From assembly GCA_947479535.1 (NCBI GenBank), contig CANJZQ010000013.1:1-54285 (forward strand): a stretch of DNA of 54,285 nt, given 5' to 3'. The position numbers were made by a program, and so were the translations under genes. Under the pieces are notes generated by a model. That model worked only from the letters and a program-made list of their open reading frames with translations, searched no databases and was not told where the DNA came from. Position 1 is the stretch's first letter. Each line of letters starts with the position of its first letter. Below are positions 32,976-41,297 of this stretch, piece by piece. This DNA comes from Oligoflexales bacterium (GTDB lineage Bacteria > Bdellovibrionota_B > Oligoflexia > Oligoflexales > RGVZ01).

Positions 32976-34373
32976 TCATTCTCCGCGCCGTTCTTTCAGG
33001 AAGAACGTGCCGATGATGACAGTCATTGTCGCAATCGTAATGGGGTAGAACAGTCCGGCGTACATGCTCCACGAATAGCCCGCGGCTCTGCTGGAGGCGA
33101 CTGCCCAAGTGCCGATGAGCGGGACGAGCCCTCCGAATACTCCGTTGCCAATATGGTAGGGGAGTGACATCGACGTATAACGGATTTGCACAGGGAACAG
33201 TTCCACGAGAAATGCCGCGATCGGGCCGTACACCATTGTTACGAAAAAGACCTGAAGGAATACGAGCAAGGTCAAAGCAAAAAAATCTGGATTGATGGAT
33301 GTTCCTGTCACGGCATCGTAACCAGCCGCGGATGCCATCGCTTGATAGATGGGTATGTAGGAAACAGCGGCCAAAGCGGCGCCGGTCAATATGATGCTCT
33401 TGCGTCCAATCCGGTCGGAGAGCGCACCAAAGGCAATAAACAGAGGTGTTCCCAGGAGCAGCGCCGTTGCGACAACCTTGTTCGCAAAAACGAAATCCAC
33501 ATTCAATACCGTCTGCAGGTAATACAGCGCGTAAAACTGGCCGGTGTACCAGACGACCCCTTGGCCGGCCGTCGCTCCGAACAGGGCCAAGAGCACCCAC
33601 TTGCGGTTGTAGGGATTGAGAAAACTGTCACGAAGTGGCGAGGTTGATCCTTTGCCCTCCGCCTTCATTTTTGAAAACTCGGGCGACTCATCCAGTTTGC
33701 TTCGGATGACGTATGAAAATACGACGAGTGCAAAAGAAAGCAAAAACGGAATGCGCCAGCCCCAGGCTTTAAATGCAGCCTCGCCAACGTTCAGTCTTGT
33801 CACAAGGATCACACCAATGGAGACGAACAAACCCAAGGTTGCCGTCGTCTGGATGAAGCTTGTGTAAAATCCCTTTCGACCCTCTGGCGCGTGTTCCGCA
33901 ACGTAAGTTGCTGCTCCGCCGTACTCGCCACCAAGTGCCAGGCCCTGCAGGAGCCTTAGTGATACCAACAACACAGGGGCAAGGACGCCCACCTGTTCAT
34001 AAGTCGGTAAAAATCCAATAGCGGTGGTTGCGCCCCCCATGATCAAAAGGGTCACAAGGAATGCGTGTTTCCGTCCGACAAGATCACCGATTCGGCCAAA
34101 CACTAGTGCACCAAACGGGCGCACAACGAACCCTGTCGCAAATGTTGCGAGGGTTGACATCAACGCAACGGTTTCGTTGCCCTTGGGGAAGAATGACGTG
34201 GCGATGATGGTCGCCAGGCTTCCGAAAATATAAAAGTCGTACCACTCAATCAGCGTCCCGGCGGAGGATGCGGCAATGACCTTGACGATCCCTTGCTTGT
34301 TCTCCGCGGCAAGCTTGGCGTTGCGCCGGACCTTTGGAGTTGCCAGGGCCTGATGCTCCTGCGGCTGGTTCAT
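32976..34373 (-). CDS. MFS transporter, metabolite:H+ symporter (ProP-like) family
   Basis: A 465-residue twelve-span transporter. The metabolite:H+ symporter signature is clear: TLIEWYDFYIFGSLA in span 1, FGRIGDLVGRKHAF between spans 2 and 3, RLLQGLALGGEYGGAA in span 5, and GALSDRIGRKSIIL in the second half. Members carry proline/betaine, alpha-ketoglutarate, shikimate or dicarboxylates; the substrate here is not readable. It is 20 bp after the ICMT-like gene, so the two may be co-transcribed. Confidence 0.88.
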   Translation of the reverse strand: MNQPQEHQALATPKVRRNAKLAAENKQGIVKVIAASSAGTLIEWYDFYIFGSLATIIATSFFPKGNETVALMSTLATFATGFVVRPFGALVFGRIGDLVGRKHAFLVTLLIMGGATTAIGFLPTYEQVGVLAPVLLVSLRLLQGLALGGEYGGAATYVAEHAPEGRKGFYTSFIQTTATLGLFVSIGVILVTRLNVGEAAFKAWGWRIPFLLSFALVVFSYVIRSKLDESPEFSKMKAEGKGSTSPLRDSFLNPYNRKWVLLALFGATAGQGVVWYTGQFYALYYLQTVLNVDFVFANKVVATALLLGTPLFIAFGALSDRIGRKSIILTGAALAAVSYIPIYQAMASAAGYDAVTGTSINPDFFALTLLVFLQVFFVTMVYGPIAAFLVELFPVQIRYTSMSLPYHIGNGVFGGLVPLIGTWAVASSRAAGYSWSMYAGLFYPITIATMTVIIGTFFLKERRGE

Positions 34374-34393
34374 AAAGTCCGGTCTCCCGTTTA

Positions 34394-35044
34394 CTAAGCC
34401 CTGAGAAGCAGCAGCAGGATCACGAGTGCGATGGCTGTGATGGTGCGCTTTTCACTGCGGATCGCCGGGACAAAAGTCGCCGGCCACGGCAGTTCGTCCA
34501 GCGATGGAACACTTGCTGGAGACCAGGCTGGAACTTTTTTAAGGTACTCTTCGTACTCACTGCCAAACTTTTTCAGCAGAAGGGATTCTTCGTACTTCAC
34601 AATGTAATAGTACTGAAAGGCAAAGGCTGCGGCGGACAAAATCACAATCCAGACCAGCCCCGAGTAGATTGCGACACCAGTCGTTATGAGAAAATTGCCA
34701 ACATAGAGCGGATTGCGAACGATACCAAACGCACCTTCCGTAATGAGGCGTTGATTGGTGCTCGTGGTGCGCGTGCGGGAGACGCCGCCGATAAAGGACA
34801 CGGCATACATCCGGATTAATTCGCCGGCGCCGATGACAAGCATGCCCAAGGTGGCCGATGCGACGGTTGGCTTTGCGGCAACCAGCATCAAAAGGATCAG
34901 CGGCACTGGCGTAAAGTCGCGCAGTTGAAAGAGCTTTTCACCGATTTCGACGGGACTCATTCTGGCCCAGTCGCTGGTTTCCGCTGCTGCTTTGTCTGAT
35001 TCGTTTGCTGATTCGTTCGTTGATTCGTTATCTGTTACCGTCAC
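34394..35044 (-). CDS. ICMT/phospholipid-methyltransferase-like membrane protein
   Basis: A 216-residue membrane protein with an Asn/Glu/Ser-rich N-terminal tail (repeats of NES at residues 5-15), four or five membrane spans, and the C-terminal isoprenylcysteine methyltransferase/PEMT signature: GIVRNPLYVGNFLITTG and YEESLLLKKFGSEYEEYLKKVPAW. It probably methylates a lipid or prenylated substrate using SAM. The start is GTG 35044. It lies between the RdgC-like gene and the transporter, all on the minus strand. Confidence 0.8.
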   Translation of the reverse strand: MTVTDNESTNESANESDKAAAETSDWARMSPVEIGEKLFQLRDFTPVPLILLMLVAAKPTVASATLGMLVIGAGELIRMYAVSFIGGVSRTRTTSTNQRLITEGAFGIVRNPLYVGNFLITTGVAIYSGLVWIVILSAAAFAFQYYYIVKYEESLLLKKFGSEYEEYLKKVPAWSPASVPSLDELPWPATFVPAIRSEKRTITAIALVILLLLLRA

Positions 35045-35111
35045 TTTAGGCTCCGTTTGATGGGCGCGGGTATTTAAAGATGCAACACATTGTCATGACA
35101 CAGGGTCAGGA

Positions 35112-35903
35112 TCAAGCCCCTGCATTTTCCCCCAGATCGGCAACGCCGACGGAAGCCGGAATTGTCTCTGATAGATTCGCGAGCCATTGGTCAACTTCGG
35201 CGCCAACCGTCTTGCCATTTGCCCAGAAGCCATCTGGTACGGCAGTCATGGGCGGCTGGATGCGCATGAGCGAGGCTTCAAGCGGTCCGCCAAAAGTCCG
35301 CGCGAACAATTCTTCAAAGGCTTTTAGGGCGGGTTCCGAAGTTGTGAAAACCAGGAGTTCTCCGGCGGCCTCGCGCCAGAAAGCGTCAACGAACGCAAAG
35401 GTCGGCAGGGCCCGGCCAATCAGGGTGTCCCGGACATGCTGTTTCAGGGCGTCCCTCTCGGTGCGTGGCAGGCGCTTCTTACGGCCGCCCTTGCCTTTTT
35501 CTTCGGCGTTGAGCTGTTGCTTGTAGAGGGCTTGGACCAACGGTGCTGGCACGCGGCGGCGGTCGATACGCATTCGCAACATGATCCCGTCGTTCACGGC
35601 TCCAAAGGAAACGTCCCAACTCGATTCCGCCCCATCCTGGAATCCTGCCTCTTCGACACCATTCCGCCATTCGCGCACGGCAGCAACGCCTTCCGGGGCA
35701 ACCCAGCCCGTGGTGATTTCGCGCACGGTCAGGTTGGCAGATCCCTTGCGCGGGGCGTCTTCGAGAAAACTGGCGAGGGGTTGCGACTTCCAGCCGGCTG
35801 CAGCCTCATTGATTGTGGCAAAAGGCACGGGCTTTTTCTTCTCAGCCTCAGGGCGCAGGACTTTGAAGCGAGTGACTTGAACTTGGCCGGAATAAATCGT
35901 CAT
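35112..35903 (-). CDS. RdgC-like recombination-associated protein
   Basis: A 263-residue protein resembling RdgC, a DNA-binding ring that restrains RecA. It opens SGQVQVTRFKVL, has a basic turn RKKRLPRTERDALKQHVRDTLIGRALPTFA, and the typical strand-helix ELLVFTTSEPALKAFEELFARTFG. Length is shorter than E. coli RdgC (303) and the C-terminal part is divergent, so this is a family-level call. It starts at ATG 35903 and is divergent from the gene at 36159. A 67-bp gap separates it from the next gene. Confidence 0.6.
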   Translation of the reverse strand: MTIYSGQVQVTRFKVLRPEAEKKKPVPFATINEAAAGWKSQPLASFLEDAPRKGSANLTVREITTGWVAPEGVAAVREWRNGVEEAGFQDGAESSWDVSFGAVNDGIMLRMRIDRRRVPAPLVQALYKQQLNAEEKGKGGRKKRLPRTERDALKQHVRDTLIGRALPTFAFVDAFWREAAGELLVFTTSEPALKAFEELFARTFGGPLEASLMRIQPPMTAVPDGFWANGKTVGAEVDQWLANLSETIPASVGVADLGENAGA

Positions 35904-36158
35904 GACGGAGTCCTTGAAGGCAGCGAACGGGGGTTTTGCCGGTAAAATCTTCGGAGACTTTATGCCCCGTCATGGTCGCGGTCAAGGAGTTGGTCAATTG
36001 TAAAAAACCGGTGGGAAACAGGCTCCCGTCGATATCCTGAAATTGCGTATTTTTTGAACATTTTCGTGTGGGATTTGGTCGCTGCCATCTTTTTAAATGA
36101 GGGGACTAAGGTTCGCCACGCATGGTCCGATTCAAGTGGTGGATCCAGGAGGACCATC

Positions 36159-36470
36159 GTGGAATTGAACGGCAACCATTACCAGCTCGACTACGCTACC
36201 TATCGCGAGATCATGGGAGATCTTCTGCTGCCGATTTCCGGTGAGGGGCTGGACTTTGACACGCTCAAGCGCCTTTGTGAGAGCAAGGTGGTCTATCTGG
36301 AAAACTTGCGGGTCAAGTGTTTTAAGGAGAGCAACCGTCCCGGTGGCTCCCACTTCACGTCAGACGATCACGCCCTGATCATCAAGGCCACCGCGCAGGC
36401 CAACCTTCAGTTGCGTCAGGTTGTGTTGCTCGCGATCACAGACAATCTCGCAAAACGCCAAGTATCCTGA
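36159..36470 (+). CDS. Small unknown protein upstream of the response regulator
   Basis: A 103-residue soluble protein with no recognised domain. The sequence is mixed helix and strand (NHYQLDYATYREIM, FDTLKRLCESKVVYLEN). The start is taken as GTG 36159 because a perfect AGGAGG (36147-36152) lies 6 bp upstream; a longer frame begins at TTG 36054 without such a site. It ends 13 bp before the response regulator ATG, so the two are probably one transcript. Confidence 0.6.
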   Translation: MELNGNHYQLDYATYREIMGDLLLPISGEGLDFDTLKRLCESKVVYLENLRVKCFKESNRPGGSHFTSDDHALIIKATAQANLQLRQVVLLAITDNLAKRQVS

Positions 36471-36483
36471 TATCTTAATCGAT

Positions 36484-37329
36484 ATGAATCATCCGCCATC
36501 CAATGCTGTGGTGCCCCGCATTCTCGTTGCAGACGACTCGGATACCATCCAGAAGGTCGTGCGCATTGCCTTGTCGCGTCAGCCGGTGAAAATCGAAGTG
36601 GCGTCGTCGTGGCTTGATGCATCCGGGAAAGTTGGAAGTGGGATTGCCCTCCTTTTGCTCGACGTCAATTTGCCCGGCGTTGGATCCGATCCGGCCCGCA
36701 TCAAAGAAGTGGTCGCCAGCGCCGGCTCGGTTCCCATCGTGGTGATGCAGGGGTCTCATGACCGCTCGCTGACCGAGGCGACCCTTAAAGAATGCGGGAT
36801 TTCCCATGTCATTCAGAAGCCTTTTGATAGCAACGAGCTAATCGCCATGGTGACCGGGCTTGCTGGTTTATCGAAGGCACCCGCCGCCCCCAGTGCTCCG
36901 GGACCGATGTCGGCTCCTCCCCCGGCAGTGCCCGCGGCCTCGATGCCCCCTCTGGTGGCGCCTCCATTAAACGAAAATATGTTTGATATTGGCGAGTTAC
37001 CTCCAGTTCCAGCAGACCTCATTGACAGCACGCGCAAAGGCAAAAAGGCCTTTGATATCGCTCCAGAGGACCTGTTCAACCTGGTTCCCCCACCTCCTCC
37101 TGCGCCGTCGGCACCACCTCCGCCTGCCGCCGCTTTTTCTGTGGCTCCGTCGGTTTCTGCTATGCCGCCTCCGCCTTCACTTCCGTCATCTGTCGAAATG
37201 GCCAAGCAGGTTCGGCAGGCAGTGGAAGATTATTGTGACCGCCACTTCCGCAGCCTCGCCATCGAAGTCATCACAGCAGAGCTCCGGCGCCTCGCCGATG
37301 AGAAGGCCCGGCACCTCGTTGACATTTAA
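36484..37329 (+). CDS. Response regulator with proline-rich linker and C-terminal helical region
   Basis: A 281-residue protein. Residues 9-125 are a CheY-like receiver: ILVADDSDTIQKVV (Asp17, Asp18), LLLLDVNLPG with phospho-acceptor Asp60, and IQKPFDSNEL with the conserved Lys112. A long Pro/Ala/Ser-rich linker (about 133-240) follows, then a C-terminal helical segment SVEMAKQVRQAVEDYCDRHFRSLA..., similar to tails of delta-type regulators. There is no DNA-binding domain, so it likely acts by protein contact. No histidine kinase is encoded nearby. ATG 36484. Confidence 0.83.
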   Translation: MNHPPSNAVVPRILVADDSDTIQKVVRIALSRQPVKIEVASSWLDASGKVGSGIALLLLDVNLPGVGSDPARIKEVVASAGSVPIVVMQGSHDRSLTEATLKECGISHVIQKPFDSNELIAMVTGLAGLSKAPAAPSAPGPMSAPPPAVPAASMPPLVAPPLNENMFDIGELPPVPADLIDSTRKGKKAFDIAPEDLFNLVPPPPPAPSAPPPPAAAFSVAPSVSAMPPPPSLPSSVEMAKQVRQAVEDYCDRHFRSLAIEVITAELRRLADEKARHLVDI

Positions 37330-37343
37330 TGCTGCCTGAGTGA

Positions 37344-38204
37344 ATGTCCCGGCCTATGCACGATTTACACACCATTCAAATAGACCCCATCATCACCCGC
37401 GCCCTCGAGGAAGATTGGGGTTTTGGTGATTGGACGACCGACATTTGTGTTCCGGCGGACAAACTTTCCCGCGCCACCATCATTGCCAAAGAAACGGCGC
37501 TCATCGCCGGGGTTGATATTGCGGCCGCAGTTTTTCGCAGGGTTGACCCCTCGTTGATCCTCCGAGCGGTGGTCAAGAATGGCCAGCTGGTCCAAAAAAA
37601 TGACGTTTTACTTGAAATCAGCGGCTGTGCCCGGTCGATCCTGAAGGCAGAACGGGTGGCGCTAAATCTTTTTGCGCGGATGTGTGGCATCGCCACCATG
37701 ACGCGTGCGTTTGTCGACCAGCTTGAGGGCACCAAGGCCCAGTTGCTGGACACCCGCAAGACAACCCCGGGCCTGCGCATCCTTGAAAAATCAGCAACCG
37801 TCATTGGCGGAGCCCGCAACCACCGCTTCAGCCTTTGCGACGGAGTCATCGTCAAGGAAAACCACATCCGTGCATCCGGGGGAATTAAACCTGCGGTGTC
37901 GCGCCTCCTTGAAAGCCTTCCTCCGACCCTCAAAGTGGAAGTCGAAGTCAGCAATCTCGATGAGGTCCAGGAGGCCCTCGATGCAGGAGCCCATGTGCTC
38001 ATGCTCGACAACATGTCGCTGTCGGAAATGGCGATGGCTGTCAGGACCGTGCGCGGCCGGGCTTTGATCGAGGCTTCTGGAAATGTCCGTTTGGAAAATG
38101 TCCGCCGTGTTGCAGAGACCGGCGTCGATTTCGTCTCAACCAGTGCGGTGTTTCATTCGTCCCGCTGGGCCGACCTCAGCCTGCTCTTTAGTTTAGATCC
38201 ATGA
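37344..38204 (+). CDS. nadC: Nicotinate-nucleotide pyrophosphorylase (carboxylating)
   Basis: Converts quinolinate and PRPP to nicotinate mononucleotide in NAD synthesis. The 286-residue protein has DWTTDICVP, ERVALNLFARMCGIAT, the active-site run LLDTRKTTPGLR, GGARNHRFSLCDGVIVKENHI, VEVEVSNLDEVQEALDAGA and LMLDNMS. ATG 37344 or 37356 may be the start. The stop overlaps the ATG of the BirA-CoaX gene by 4 bp. nadA and nadB are not in the window. Confidence 0.95.
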   Translation: MSRPMHDLHTIQIDPIITRALEEDWGFGDWTTDICVPADKLSRATIIAKETALIAGVDIAAAVFRRVDPSLILRAVVKNGQLVQKNDVLLEISGCARSILKAERVALNLFARMCGIATMTRAFVDQLEGTKAQLLDTRKTTPGLRILEKSATVIGGARNHRFSLCDGVIVKENHIRASGGIKPAVSRLLESLPPTLKVEVEVSNLDEVQEALDAGAHVLMLDNMSLSEMAMAVRTVRGRALIEASGNVRLENVRRVAETGVDFVSTSAVFHSSRWADLSLLFSLDP

Positions 38205-39814
38205 ATGAATTCGTCATCCACGAGGTCGTTGATTCGACCTCGGCCGAAGCCCAACGCATGTGCGCGGCGCAGCACAAAGCGCCTTTTGCCGTCATGGCCA
38301 AACTTCAAACGGCCGGGCGCGGTCGTCGCGGGCGAGGCTGGAGCAGCACGCCTGGCAATTTGATGATGACGGTGGTCTTGCCGGCCGAGCTTTGGACGGC
38401 AGGTCCCGAACGGGAGACAGCGCCTTTAAAGGCTGCGGTGCTCGTTGCGCGCTACATCCGTGAGCATTTTGGAATCCGGGTCACCTTGAAGTGGCCCAAT
38501 GATTTGCTGTTTGCTGGCCGCAAGCTGGGCGGAATCCTTTGTGAAAGCAGTTCGACGGGAGCCACTTTTGGCGATCTATTGATTGGAATCGGCTTAAATA
38601 TCGCGGCGGCTCCCCATTTGTCAGGTCCAGACCGTGTGGCGACCACATGCCTCGAAGAGATCGTCGGACGCCAAAGCAAGCACTTCCCTGATGTTGCCAG
38701 TGTGGCTCGCGAACTTGCCGGATGGCTGGTCGCCAACTGGAGCTCCATTGAATCCCATGCGTTGCCTGCTTGTTTTGCAGAATACGGCATCGCCACTGGA
38801 CAAATCTTCGTCAGCAACAGTGAGGCTTCCGTCTGCCATGGAATCGACGCAACGGGAGCGCTGGTTCTTGAAACGCATAAAGACAATAAGACGTTGCAAC
38901 TCACCAGCGCCGATCAAACGTGGCGCTGGATTTATCAGGATCTTGCGGGGAATGTTGAAGATTCTTTTTTGGGGAAAAACGCCCCAATCTTGATTGCAGA
39001 CGTCGGCAACTCGCGGATCAAATGCGCGGTGTGGCGATCGGCTTTTGCCGATGCTCCTGATTTTTATGCGAGCTTCACCGTTGATGAGTTGGCATCGGTC
39101 GATTGGGCAGGGATGGTGCGTGCTGCTTCTGTTGATGGCTTGCAGCTTCCGCTGCTTTGCCACGCGGTGTCCGTCAGTTCACCAAACCTGAATGCTTTTT
39201 CAAAAGCGGCTCAAGCCAACGGCATCCGTGTGCAGTCCATCGAGAAGCGTCCGGTGCTGCTGCGCAGCGATTATTTGTGGCAGGAAATTGGTGCCGATCG
39301 TGTGGCAGCCATTGAGGGTTTTCTTTCCAGGCTCGATGATTCGGCCCGGGGTGACGCCGATGCCATTGGAATCGTGGTCTGTGCGGGAACGGCGACCACC
39401 ATCGATGCAGTTACCTTTGCCGGACGCCACTTGGGCGGCGTGATCATTCCCGGGTTGAGCACCGCGCTGCATGCCTTGCATGAGGCTGCACCTGCACTCC
39501 CTGATTTGTCGCGTGAGGTTGCCAAAATTTCATCGGTCGGCATCCTGGCCATGTCCACCCACGATGCGATCCTGGGTGGAGGGCGGGCCATGGTTGCCGG
39601 GGCTGTTCAGGTTCTGATGGAAGCCGCCAAAGGAGATCTCGATCCAAAAGTAACCGTCATGTTTACGGGTGGTCACGCCAATACCGTGATGCTAGGCTTT
39701 AAAAAATCGACGACAATGGCGTGCGATTTGTTGGTTGCAGAGCACCTGGTCCTGGAAGGCGCGCTCTCATTGGCGCTTGGTGGTGTGATGCGCAACACGT
39801 TTTCTGGCGCATAA
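38201..39814 (+). CDS. birA-coaX: Bifunctional biotin-protein ligase / type III pantothenate kinase
   Basis: A 537-residue two-enzyme fusion. Residues 1-245 are biotin ligase without the N-terminal helix-turn-helix of E. coli BirA: GRGRRGRGWSS (biotinyl-AMP loop, 40-49), KWPNDLLFAGRKLGGIL (97-113) and GIGLNI, plus a short C-terminal barrel. Residues about 262-537 are CoaX: ADVGNSRIK (Asp267), EIGADRVAA, CAGTATTIDAVT, HLGGVIIPGL. It attaches biotin to AccB and makes 4'-phosphopantothenate. Such fusions are known in Neisseria; the lack of an HTH means no BirA-type repression. Confidence 0.9.
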   Translation: MNEFVIHEVVDSTSAEAQRMCAAQHKAPFAVMAKLQTAGRGRRGRGWSSTPGNLMMTVVLPAELWTAGPERETAPLKAAVLVARYIREHFGIRVTLKWPNDLLFAGRKLGGILCESSSTGATFGDLLIGIGLNIAAAPHLSGPDRVATTCLEEIVGRQSKHFPDVASVARELAGWLVANWSSIESHALPACFAEYGIATGQIFVSNSEASVCHGIDATGALVLETHKDNKTLQLTSADQTWRWIYQDLAGNVEDSFLGKNAPILIADVGNSRIKCAVWRSAFADAPDFYASFTVDELASVDWAGMVRAASVDGLQLPLLCHAVSVSSPNLNAFSKAAQANGIRVQSIEKRPVLLRSDYLWQEIGADRVAAIEGFLSRLDDSARGDADAIGIVVCAGTATTIDAVTFAGRHLGGVIIPGLSTALHALHEAAPALPDLSREVAKISSVGILAMSTHDAILGGGRAMVAGAVQVLMEAAKGDLDPKVTVMFTGGHANTVMLGFKKSTTMACDLLVAEHLVLEGALSLALGGVMRNTFSGA

Positions 39815-39844
39815 ATTTGGACTCAACTGAGGGGTTTGATTGCA

Positions 39845-40618
39845 ATGACTGAGCTTCATGCAAACGGGTGCCGGCATACGGATGTTGAGGCCCTCAGGCG
39901 CATCGTGCTGGCCAGACGTTCGGCAAGACGGTTTCTTCCGGATCCAATTCCAGCAGGTGTTCTAGAAGATGTTCTGGCAATCACCCAGCGCGCGCCCACT
40001 GGCTACAACTTGCAGGGCTGGATTGCGATTGTCGTCACCGATCCAGCAGTGAAGATTAAACTTCGTCACGCGGCATTCAACCAATGCCAGGTGGAAGATG
40101 CACCAGCCGTTGTGGTTTTTGCCACAGACACCCATGTGGCTCGTAATTTTGAAAGCACGGCCACCCACGCGCTCGAACTTGGGCATTGGTCGGAGTCCTA
40201 TGCGAACTACCTGCGTCGCATCATCAAGGCCGTCTTTGGGCGCGAGTTTTTTGGAGTCGGAAATTTCTTTCGCTGGGCTGGGATGCGCAGCATGAGTTTC
40301 TTCCGTCCCATGCCAATGGTCCCACTTGGCGATATAGGCTTTGCCGGTTACGGTTGGAAGCAAACGGCACTCGCCGCTCAAAATTTCATGCTCGCAGCGT
40401 CAGCCCATGGTCTTGACACCTGTCCGATGGAAGGCCTTGACGAACGTTGGGTGCGCAAAGCCGTCGGTTTGCCCGGGTACTTCAGCGTTCCACTGATCGT
40501 TCCGGTTGGGCGGACACCCGAGCCAACCAAACTCAGTCCACGTTTTCCACCGGAGAAAATCTTCCATCGCGACCAGTATGGAACCAAGTTTGTCGGAATT
40601 GAGTCGTTGGTCCCGTGA
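39845..40618 (+). CDS. Nitroreductase family protein
   Basis: A 257-residue FMN-dependent oxidoreductase. It shows the N-terminal FMN-contact motif RRSARRFLPDPIP, RAPTGYNLQGW, and the later AAQNFMLAASAHGLDTCPMEGLDERWVRKAVGLP. The natural electron acceptor is unknown; family members reduce nitro groups, quinones or flavins. An insertion of aromatic residues (about 125-160, FGREFFGVGNFFRWAGM) is larger than in short nitroreductases. ATG 39845 is favoured; an upstream TTG at 39836 sits against the GGGG. It overlaps the next gene by 4 bp. Confidence 0.83.
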   Translation: MTELHANGCRHTDVEALRRIVLARRSARRFLPDPIPAGVLEDVLAITQRAPTGYNLQGWIAIVVTDPAVKIKLRHAAFNQCQVEDAPAVVVFATDTHVARNFESTATHALELGHWSESYANYLRRIIKAVFGREFFGVGNFFRWAGMRSMSFFRPMPMVPLGDIGFAGYGWKQTALAAQNFMLAASAHGLDTCPMEGLDERWVRKAVGLPGYFSVPLIVPVGRTPEPTKLSPRFPPEKIFHRDQYGTKFVGIESLVP

Positions 40619-41286
40619 AAAAAACCATCCTTCGCGATCAGACCACTACGGTCGACGGCAAACCGATGACCCTTCATGAACACGAAGGGACTTTTGTCAT
40701 CCGCATCGCCGGCGCCGAGTTGATGTCCAGCCGACATTTCAACTCGGAAGAAAAAATCGCCGAACTGGCCTGCGCCCACATTCGTACGAAATCGCCTGGA
40801 GCAAGGGTGTTGATCGGCGGCCTTGGTTTAGGTTTTACCCTGCGTGCCGCCCTGAAGAACGTTGCTCCTGATGCCGTTGTCGTCGTTGCTGAAATCATGC
40901 CTGCGGTGATCAAGTGGAACCTGGTTCCCGAATACAAGCTGGGCGGTGATGCAATGGCCGACCCGCGCGTCGAAGTCATCGAAGGTGACGTGACCGACGT
41001 GCTGCGAAAAAATCGCGGTGCTTTTGATTCGATCATCCTCGATGTCGACAATGGTGCGAGTGGCATGAGCGCAGATTCCAACAGCCGGCTTTACAAGGCC
41101 GCGGGACTGGCCATGGCCCGGTCTGCTCTGAAACCCGATGGCTGCCTCGCCATCTGGTCCGCCAGCGATGATCCGGCTTTTGTAAAGCTAATGCGCCAAA
41201 CTGGATTCACGGTAACGGTCGAACGGGCGCGCACCCACCCGAGCGGTGGCGGATGGCATACGCTTTTCATTGGGCGTGTGCGCTAA
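40615..41286 (+). CDS. Spermidine-synthase-like SAM-fold protein
   Basis: A 223-residue Rossmann-fold protein of the spermidine synthase/methyltransferase type: VLIGGLGLGFTLRAAL (SAM or decarboxylated-SAM loop), VVVAEIMPAVIKWN, DPRVEVIEGDVTDVL, IILDVDNGASG and HTLFIGR. The N-terminal strand domain of true spermidine synthase is only partly present. The substrate is uncertain. GTG 40615 overlaps the nitroreductase TGA. It is convergent with mtaB, 11 bp away. Confidence 0.72.
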   Translation: MKKTILRDQTTTVDGKPMTLHEHEGTFVIRIAGAELMSSRHFNSEEKIAELACAHIRTKSPGARVLIGGLGLGFTLRAALKNVAPDAVVVVAEIMPAVIKWNLVPEYKLGGDAMADPRVEVIEGDVTDVLRKNRGAFDSIILDVDNGASGMSADSNSRLYKAAGLAMARSALKPDGCLAIWSASDDPAFVKLMRQTGFTVTVERARTHPSGGGWHTLFIGRVR

Positions 41287-41297
41287 AAAGGCTGCGT

